Of a stretch of 64,000 bases of DNA, positions 57,896 through 64,000 are shown piece by piece; the first letter of the stretch is position 1; each line of letters starts with the position of its first letter. The notes beneath the pieces are model-generated. The model had not been told where the DNA came from, did no database searches, and saw only the letters and a list, made by a program, of their open reading frames with translations. The stretch comes from Crocodylus rhombifer (taxonomy: Eukaryota; Chordata; Crocodylia; Crocodylidae), in NCBI GenBank assembly GCA_038503035.1, contig JAVSML010000949.1, positions 400,427 to 464,426 on the forward strand, read 5' to 3'. The translations under genes were made by a program, and so were the position numbers.

Positions 57896-59105
57896 CAGGA
57901 TCATGGGAAAGTAAGGCTGGAAGTGACCTAATGTCATCCAGTCCAGTCCCCTGATGAAGGCAGGCTTGTCCCTGACTAAAACATCTCAGGCAAGAGTCTG
58001 TCTAACCTGCTTTTGAAAAATGTTCAAGGATGGGGCGTCTACAACTTCTCTAGGCAGCCTGTTCCAATGCCTGACCACCCGCCTAGTCAGAAAGTTCCTT
58101 TTAATCTTCAGCCTAAATTTCCCCATCTGCAGCTTGAGTCCATTGTTTCTAGTCTTGTGCCCTATAGATGCATTCCTTCTATAATCACCCAACACGTATT
58201 TGACAACAGCGATCAAATCCCCTCTCAGCCTTTCCTTCTCCAGAATAAGTAACCCTAGTTCTTTCAGCCTTTCCTTGTAAGTTTTGTCTTCCAGTTGCCC
58301 GATCATTGTTGTTGCCCTGTGTTGGACTCTCTCCAAACTGTCCATGTCGTTTTTGAAATGTGGGGCCCAAAACTGGACACACTGCTCTAAGTGAGTCCCC
58401 TGAAATGAGACGAAGAATCACTTCCATTGATTTGCATGTGACATTTCTGTTAATACAACTCACAATGCTTCTGGGTTATTTTTTTTGGGGGGGGGGGGTT
58501 TCCATAGGAGTATACTCTTGGCTCATATTCAGCTCATCATCCACCATAAAACTCAGGTCTTTTTCTTCAGTGCTGCAGCCTAGCCAGTCATTCCCCAGTC
58601 TGTATTTACACATGCAGTTATCCCATCCCAAGTGCGGGACTTTGCACTTGTCATTGTTGACTCTCATCTGAGATTTCAAATCATTTCTCCAGCCTATCTA
58701 GGTCAGTCTGAAACCTAACCTTGCCCTCCAGAGTGTCCACTATCCCATCCAACTTGGAGTCATCCACAAACTTGTTAGATGCACAGTGGGTATGTCTACA
58801 AGTTCATTAATGCATCATAGTTACTGCACATTAAGTTTAGTACTTGGATAAGCAAGTACTAAATCAATGTGCAGTAACTTGTGCTACTGCGCAGTAGCAC
58901 CAGAGCACAGGTTTTTAGCGATGCTTACTGTGCAGTAGCCATAACGGATTAGGACAGGTTTTTCCCAGCATGCTACTGTGAAGTGTTATTAGGCTACTGC
59001 GTAGTTAGCATCTTGCGTAGATGTGCCTGCTCAGTCCCATTGTCCAGATCTTTCATAAAGATATTGAACAATACTGGGCCCAGGACAAACCCCTGGGGGC
59101 CCCCT
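57896..59105 (-). mobile_element. Antisense CR1 LINE carrying a MITE
   Basis: Opens 'aggatcatgggaaagtaagg' then 'ctggaagtgacctaatgtca', the antisense 3' end. The minus frame 57986-58345 gives MDSLERVQHRATTMIGQLED, YKERLKELGLLILEKERLRGD and WNRLPREVVDAPSL. Further upstream is KCKVPHLGWDN, then MITE insertion at 58788-59027. The copy resumes in antisense 'gatattgaacaatactgggc' and breaks at the 'GAPRGLSWAQ' region near motif B. Aged and frameshifted. Confidence 0.88.
58788..59027. mobile_element. MITE nested in CR1
   Basis: Left end GGGTATGTCTACAAGTTC and inverted right end GGCACATCTACGCAAGATGC. The interior carries repeated 'gttactgcacatt', 'tactgcgcagtagca' and 'cttactgtgcagtag' pieces, including imperfect palindromes. 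CR1 sequence is continuous across it, so it inserted after the CR1. CACAGT (58782-58787) and CTCAGT (59030-59035) may be a worn duplication, unproven. Confidence 0.7.
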
Positions 59106-59871
59106 AAAGTAGTAGTGTAACTGGGGGAGGGAGCCAACTGGAGCAGTAGCTCTGGAAACTGCCTTTGAGAGGAGGGTGGGCAAAAATAGCCACTTCTGAA
59201 GCTGGTATTGGTTGCACTGCCGCTGCTGGAGCCGCGCTGAGCATCTTTGCCTTTAGTTCCTTCCCTTTCTTAAATGCTCACTGCCTTTGCAAGCTCTCAC
59301 CTTCCCAATTAAAGACAGAAATGATTCTTAAAAAGTCAGATGTCTTTTGTAGTGGCTTGCTGCTTGACATATCCTTAATGCGAAGGCTTTCAGAGTAGGC
59401 CAGTTTCGTTCACTCATGGGATTGCTTCCATTTTGCAAGAACTGTATGTCATGACTATACTGAGAAAACTAGAGGAGCACTTGCTCCCCCCCATCATCCT
59501 GCTCCTTTAATATTTGAACGAATTCACACCATGGCTGGGATTTTTCAAAGGTGCTTGGCACTGACTGTATTTCGTTTCTATTGATATCAACTCCCCTCAA
59601 TTTCAGCAACGCCAATTCAAACTGGTATGGAAAATTCTGCCCTGCTACATGTTCTTATTCTCTTCAATAGCCAGTTATTAAGTGTTTATGCCCAATAATT
59701 AATTTCAAAGCAAGAAGTTTGCCAAGGTAAGCACAGTTTCCCCAAGGACCTGTTTCTCATGGTGCCCCAAGCAAGACATTATACCACAAACGGATGTTAT
59801 AGGTCATAGCTATAACAAAACCAACTTGATATTAAACAGAAGGCTTCCAGGAACCTAGAAGATGTATTGTT
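59106..59871. other. No recognisable feature
   Basis: Nothing supported. Confidence 0.4.
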
Positions 59872-60245
59872 CAGGAAGGACCATTAAATCAGCTAGTCTG
59901 ACCTACACCAGCTAGAGAATTGTATCCATTGTATTCATTTATGCCTTCATTGAACCCACTGAGTTGTGTTGGACTAAAGCATCTTCCAGAAGGGCATCCA
60001 GTCCTGAGTTGAGGACTTCAGGAGTTGGAGAACTACCACTTGCCTTGGTAGTTTGCTTAGACAGTTTAGCAAACTTGCTGTTAGAACTCAAAACCTGTTT
60101 CAAATTTGGATTTTTCTGACTTTAGCCTCTAACCTTTTGCCCTTGGTTTGCCTTTCTGTACTTGATTACAAAGCTCCCGGGTACCAAATAGTTTCCCCTG
60201 GTGAAAGTACTTCTATACTACAATCAAGTCATCTCTCAGTGACTT
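59872..60245 (-). mobile_element. Old CR1 3'-end copy
   Basis: Antisense 'gaaggaccattaaatcagct' and 'agtctgacctacaccagcta', through 'ctatactacaatcaagtcat' then 'ctctcagtgac', follow the older CR1 subfamily seen at 38.98 kb ('acctctcaacctt' region). Strongly substituted. Confidence 0.55.
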
Positions 60246-60831
60246 AAATGTCGACTACAGAATCCCACTGGAATATAATTAGAGAAAATGGAGACATCCT
60301 CCCCTTTAATAGACAAAGAAAGAAAAATTGACAGGTGGAAGATAATATAAAATATTGTCCAGTACGATGAGCTGGTTTTGCTCCTTTAGTTAGGGACAGA
60401 GAAACACAGGACCTAGATTATGAATGCTAGAACCAAAACAAATTTTAAAATAGGGCCATCACTGTTCATAATAGATTATTAAGAGATGTATCTTCATTTA
60501 AATAGCTGGGTATATTATGATATCATGTAGTGTATTATCCATATACCATGCATAGGTTGTCCTATTTTAATGACTAAAAGCCTTATGAAACTTTCAATTA
60601 AATATGGCAAGTTTTGCATGTACACCTGGGTCTCATCTACCTCAAAGCTAGATCTGGAATATTGGTTCATGCTCACAGTAACCGCCTAAGAGATTTTCAA
60701 GCACTGTAGTCTCGGTGATATGAGCAATATTTGCTGGATTCCTGAAAATCCCCAATAAGGTCAAGACCCTTCTGAGCCTGTATGTGCATATGGTGAGAAA
60801 TAATACTTCAGGCAAAGGTCCAAGCACACAA
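60246..60831. other. No recognisable feature
   Basis: AT-rich. Nothing supported. Confidence 0.4.
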
Positions 60832-60975
60832 GGGGAACTGAGGTACAGAAACAGTATGAGATTTACCTAACAGCAAGTCAGTGGTGAAACCTGGACTTGC
60901 ACTCTGATTTCCTGAGGCTGAGGGCCCATTTACTGTCCAAATCACAAATCCATGTTACTTCTGTTTTTAAGAAAG
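60832..60975 (-). repeat. MIR-type SINE fragment
   Basis: Antisense 'gggaactgaggtacagaaac', 'gatttacctaacagcaagtc', 'agtggtgaaacctggacttg' follow the MIR order ('gaaactgaggcacagag', 'gacttgcccaaggtcac', 'cagagcctggacttg'). Confidence 0.7.
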
Positions 60976-61439
60976 TATAACCACTTAACTTAATGAGTAA
61001 TATGGTATCAAAAGTTCAAAGTCAATTATGATTCATAAAATGAAAAATAGAAGGAAAAGTCCAGCCAGACAGCAGTAACAGTCTGGGCATGAAGGAGAGT
61101 GTTGAAAGGAATCCAGTTTAAGTTGCTGAAAATTATTCTGGCCAGAGAAGAGACTAGTTTGAACTATGCGTGTCTGGGATATGGAAGGACTACGGTAACA
61201 AGCATTTTACCTTAAAAAGATGCAGGACTGATATTAACTGGCCCGGAGAGTCCTTTCTGGCCCAAAGCACTACAGCGAATTCTACTAAAATGACTAAAAA
61301 TGACTAAAATTTAGGGTCAGACATCCAGTTGCCGTGTCCATCCTCTCCATCTTCAATAATCAGTCTTCCTATGACATGCCAATATGTAAATGACCTTTAT
61401 CCAAGTGCCTGGAGGTGAGAATGCCCTTGCAGTCCCTGA
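60976..61439. other. No recognisable feature
   Basis: A short direct repeat, ATGACTAAAA twice, at about 61290-61310. Nothing else. Confidence 0.4.
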
Positions 61440-61550
61440 ATGGGGCAGGCCTCTGGAGGACTGGATTCACTCTGTAACAAGCTTCCTGTGTGACCCTAGT
61501 CATGTCACTTACTCTCTCTGCACCTCATTTCCCAACTGGCTTAATGAAGA
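61440..61550 (+). repeat. MIR-type SINE fragment
   Basis: 'agcttcctgtgtgaccctag', 'tcatgtcacttactctctct', 'gcacctcatttcccaactgg' follow the MIR core. Confidence 0.65.
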
Positions 61551-61737
61551 CAACTGCACCTTTCTCCTACCCCTTATCTGTTGTGCCTGTTTAGGTAGTC
61601 ACCTCTTCAGGACAGAGGCTATCACACACTACATGCAAATGCAACACCTAACACAATTGGGCCCCAACTTCAGTGAGTGCCAGTATATGCTATTATATTC
61701 ACAGCAGCAGCAATGCTATGGGGGTTGATAGACAGTA

Positions 61738-61850
61738 TCACTATCATGTTTCAGGTGGGGAAATTGAGATAAGAGGCAATAAAGTAGCTCAACCCAGAGC
61801 AAAAATGGTGGCAGATCTGGAATTAGAAATGAAGACAGTTGGGATAGAGA
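61738..61850 (-). repeat. MIR-type SINE fragment
   Basis: Antisense 'tttcaggtggggaaattgag', 'caataaagtagctcaaccca', 'ggtggcagatctggaattag' matches a MIR-like order ('ttttacagatggggaaactgag', 'gtggcagagctgggattag'). Confidence 0.6.
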
Positions 61851-61852
61851 TA

Positions 61853-61985
61853 GACAAGCTTTTGAAGGCAAGGCATTCTTTGTCAGGTCTCAGCTGTCTG
61901 ACCCATGACAAAGAATGTCTTGCATTCAAAAGTTTGTGTAACCAGCTGCAAAGTTGGTCCAGTAAAACTTATTACCCTAAGGAAC
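61853..61985 (-). mobile_element. Inverted-repeat retroposon-like element, copy 4
   Basis: ACAAGCTTTTGAAGGCAAGG at about 61855 is repeated inverted as ACACAAACTTTTGAATGCAA, with a short loop, then 'gcaaagttggtccagtaaaa' and 'cttattacc'. The 'ttggtccaataaaagatatt' core links it to 14.96, 26.99 and 51.6 kb, though this member lacks the outer ends. Confidence 0.45.
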
Positions 61986-62087
61986 TCCTACCTCTAACAT
62001 TTTTTACCCATTTTTAATACCGCCCAGACAAGGAGAGGACCTGGTTGAAAATGAAATTGCTACACCAGTGCTTCCTTGACTTCCTAA

Positions 62088-62131
62088 ACTGATTATATGT
62101 TTACATTGATACTGATTATATGTTTACATTG
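62088..62131 (+). repeat. 23-bp direct duplication at the CR1 5' junction
   Basis: ACTGATTATATGTTTACATTG occurs at 62088-62108 and again at 62111-62131, period 23 bp. The second copy runs into the first CR1 codons. Probably a repair by-product at the truncated 5' end. Confidence 0.85.
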
Positions 62132-63859
62132 TTAAAAGACAATAAGAAATTGTTTTTTAGATATATAGGGAGTAAAAGGAAGGCCCAGGGAGGAATAGGA
62201 CCCCTGCTAAATGGGCAGAAACAATTGGTGACAGACAGAGGGGACAAGGCTGAACTCCTCAACGAGTTCTTCGCCTCAGTGTCCCTAAGCGAGAGGCATG
62301 ACAAGTCTCTCACTGGGAGTGTAGGGAGGCAGCAGCAAGGCACCAGACTTCCATGCGTGGGCCCTGAGGTGGTGCAGGGTCACTTGGAGGAACTGGATGC
62401 CTTTAAGTCGGCAGGCCCGGATGAGCTCCATCCGAGGGTACTGAAGGCACTGGCCGACATCATTGCAGAGCCACTGGCGGGAATATTTGAACGCTCGTGG
62501 CGCACGGGTCAAGTCCCGGAGGACTGGAAAAGGGCCAATGTGGTTCCCATTTTCAAGAAGGGGAGGAAGGAGGACCCGGGTAACTATAGGCCAGTCAGTC
62601 TCACCTCCATCCTTGGCAAAATCTTTGAGAAAATCATCAAGGCTCACATTTGTGAGAGCCCGGCAGGACAAATTATGCTGAGGGGAAACCAGCACGGGTT
62701 CGTGGCAGGTAGATCGTGCCTGACCAATCTAGTCTCTTTTTATGACCAGGTCACAAAACGCCTCGACGCAGGAGGAGGGGTGGATGTCGTATACTTGGAC
62801 TTCAGGAAGGCCTTTGACACGGTATCCCACCCCATACTGGTGAACAAGTTAAGGGGCTGTGACTTGGATGACTGCACGGTCCGGTGGGTGGAGAATTGGC
62901 TGGAGGGTCGCACCCAGAGAGTCGTGGTGGATGGGTCGGTTTCGACCTGGAAGAGTGTGGGCAGTGGGGTCCCGCAGGGCTCGGTGCTTGGACCGATACT
63001 CTTTAATGTCTTCATCAGCGACTTGGACGAGGGGGTGAAATGTACTCTGTCCAAGTTTGCAGATGACACTAAGCTATGGGGCGAAGTGGACACGCCGGAG
63101 GGCAGGGAACAGCTGCAAGCAGACCTGGACAGGTTAGACAAGTGGGCAGAAAACAACAGAATGCAGTTCAACAAGGAGAAATGCAAAGTGCTGCATCTAG
63201 GGAGGAAAAATGTCCAGCACACCTACAGCCTAGGAAATGACCTGCTGGGTGGCACGGAAGTGGAAAGGGATCTTGGAGTCCTAGTGGACTCCAAGATGAA
63301 CATGAGTCGGCAGTGTGACGAAACCATCAGAAAAGCCAATGGCACTTTATCGTGCATCAGCAGATGCATGACAAATAGGTCCAAGGAGGTGATACTTCCC
63401 CTCTATCGGGCGCTGGTCAGACCGCAGCTGGAGTACTGCGTGCAATTCTGGGCGCTGCACTTCAAGAAGGATGCGGATAACCTGGAGAGGGTCCAGAGAA
63501 GGGCCACTCGTATGGTTAGGGGCCTGCAGGCCAAGCCCTATGAGGAGAGATTAGAGAAACTGGACCTTTTCAGCCTCTGCAAGAGAAGGTTGAGAGGCGA
63601 CCTGGTGGCTGCCTATAAGTTCGTCAGGGGGGCACAGAAGGGAATTGGTGAGTATTTATTCACCAAGGCGCCCCCGGGGGTTACAAGAAATAATGGCCAC
63701 AAGCTAGAGGAGAGCAGATTTAGATTAGATATTAGGAGGAACTTCTTCACAGTTCGAGTGGCCAAGGTCTGGAACGGGCTCCCAAGGGAGGTGGTGCTCT
63801 CCCCTACCCTGGGGGTATTCAAGAGAAGGTTGGATGTGTATCTAGCTGGGGTAATGTAG
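62120..63859 (+). CDS. CR1 reverse transcriptase (5'-truncated ORF2), retrotransposon not host gene
   Basis: A 579-codon open frame for the reverse transcriptase and C-terminal region of CR1 ORF2, which in complete elements copies the LINE RNA by target-primed reverse transcription. Residues 8-60 are the linker. Fingers/palm follow with WKRANVVPIFKKGRKEDPGNY (about 134-154), GFVAGRSCLTNLVSFYD (about 193-209) and motif A YLDFRKAFDTV with Asp227. Next are motif B SGVPQGSVLGP (282-292) and motif C FADD with Asp315-Asp316. All three catalytic aspartates are present. Beyond lie KCKVLHLGRKN, LGVLVDSKMNMSRQCD, LVRPQLEYCVQFW, RRATRMVRG and the conserved C-terminal WNGLPREVVLSPTLGVFKRRLDVYLAGV. The first Met and about two residues come from flanking DNA, so the start is accidental. 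About 300 endonuclease residues are missing. Expression is unlikely without a promoter. Confidence 0.93.
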   Translation: MFTLLKDNKKLFFRYIGSKRKAQGGIGPLLNGQKQLVTDRGDKAELLNEFFASVSLSERHDKSLTGSVGRQQQGTRLPCVGPEVVQGHLEELDAFKSAGPDELHPRVLKALADIIAEPLAGIFERSWRTGQVPEDWKRANVVPIFKKGRKEDPGNYRPVSLTSILGKIFEKIIKAHICESPAGQIMLRGNQHGFVAGRSCLTNLVSFYDQVTKRLDAGGGVDVVYLDFRKAFDTVSHPILVNKLRGCDLDDCTVRWVENWLEGRTQRVVVDGSVSTWKSVGSGVPQGSVLGPILFNVFISDLDEGVKCTLSKFADDTKLWGEVDTPEGREQLQADLDRLDKWAENNRMQFNKEKCKVLHLGRKNVQHTYSLGNDLLGGTEVERDLGVLVDSKMNMSRQCDETIRKANGTLSCISRCMTNRSKEVILPLYRALVRPQLEYCVQFWALHFKKDADNLERVQRRATRMVRGLQAKPYEERLEKLDLFSLCKRRLRGDLVAAYKFVRGAQKGIGEYLFTKAPPGVTRNNGHKLEESRFRLDIRRNFFTVRVAKVWNGLPREVVLSPTLGVFKRRLDVYLAGVM

Positions 63860-63954
63860 GCCCAGCACTCTTTCCTGCTTATGCAGGGGGTCGGACTCGA
63901 TGATCTATTGAGGTCCCTTCCGACCCTAGCATCTATGAATCTATGAATCTATGA
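62128..63954 (+). mobile_element. Young 5'-truncated CR1 LINE with open reverse transcriptase
   Basis: Sense CR1 beginning in the endonuclease-RT linker at LLKDNKKLFFRYIG and running to the true 3' end: 'gggggtcggactcgatgatc', 'ggtcccttccgaccctagca', then three 8-bp ATCTATGA units (63931-63954). It keeps many CpGs compared with the other copies and has no stop or frameshift across 1.7 kb, so it is the youngest insertion here. It lacks promoter, ORF1 and endonuclease and cannot move by itself. Confidence 0.95.
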
Positions 63955-64000
63955 CACTGAGGTCACTCCCCCATACACCAGTATAGGCTGGGGACCAACT

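Noticed and set aside
1..64000. Endogenous retrovirus, CRISPR, tRNA/rRNA genes, host exons
   Set aside because: No LTR pair, no retroviral protein motifs, no regularly spaced repeats with unique spacers, no complete tRNA, and no splice-bounded conserved frame were recognised by eye. A proper search could still find small exons.

Overview
This window looks like non-coding chromosomal DNA from a sauropsid, most likely a crocodilian, with a turtle as the alternative. The reasons are the many 5'-truncated CR1 LINEs whose 3' ends carry 8-bp tails of the ATCTATGA or ACTATGAA type, the worn MIR-like SINEs, a large set of hAT and other MITE-like elements, and the absence of bacterial gene organisation. 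The species call is inference from repeat content. I found no host exon, no tRNA or rRNA gene, no endogenous retrovirus, no CRISPR and no operon. The only long open frame (62120-63859) is the reverse transcriptase of a CR1 element.

Layout. 0-9 kb: palindrome cluster and TA microsatellite, a CR1 scrap, a polypurine tract, and at 7.3-8.6 kb a relic of a different LINE lineage ending in a recognisable C2H2 zinc finger. 9-16.6 kb: mostly unrecognised DNA with a tetranucleotide microsatellite, a MIR scrap and the first copy of an inverted-repeat retroposon-like family. 16.6-23.1 kb: two long sense-strand CR1 copies and a 10-N assembly gap. 24.7-29.7 kb: a hAT MITE with a perfect 8-bp target duplication, CR1 3' ends and a Tigger-like DNA transposon remnant. 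31.2-39.3 kb: antisense CR1 copies plus a pair of tRNA-derived SINE-like repeats. 40.6-44.5 kb: a cluster of MITEs sharing the terminus GGGYRTGTCTACA, one containing a 59-bp tandem repeat, and a near-perfect palindromic element. 48 kb: a hAT element split by a CR1. 51.6 kb: an inverted-repeat element flanked by a perfect 10-bp direct repeat. 52.8-56.8 kb: an antisense CR1 interrupted by a sense CR1, with the target site recoverable to the base. 57.5-60.2 kb: a hAT MITE, and antisense CR1s, one carrying a MITE. 62.1-63.95 kb: the youngest-looking CR1, with its reverse transcriptase frame open.

The interest lies in insertion history rather than in a gene system. Nested pairs (CR1 in CR1, CR1 in hAT, MITE in CR1) give relative dates, and several elements have readable target-site duplications. 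I did not find a convincing undescribed functional system. The best leads are the inverted-repeat family with 9-10 bp flanking duplications, the four-copy MITE family, and the zinc-finger LINE relic. Boundaries of old repeats are approximate (usually within 20-50 bp), and identity to named library families could not be tested.
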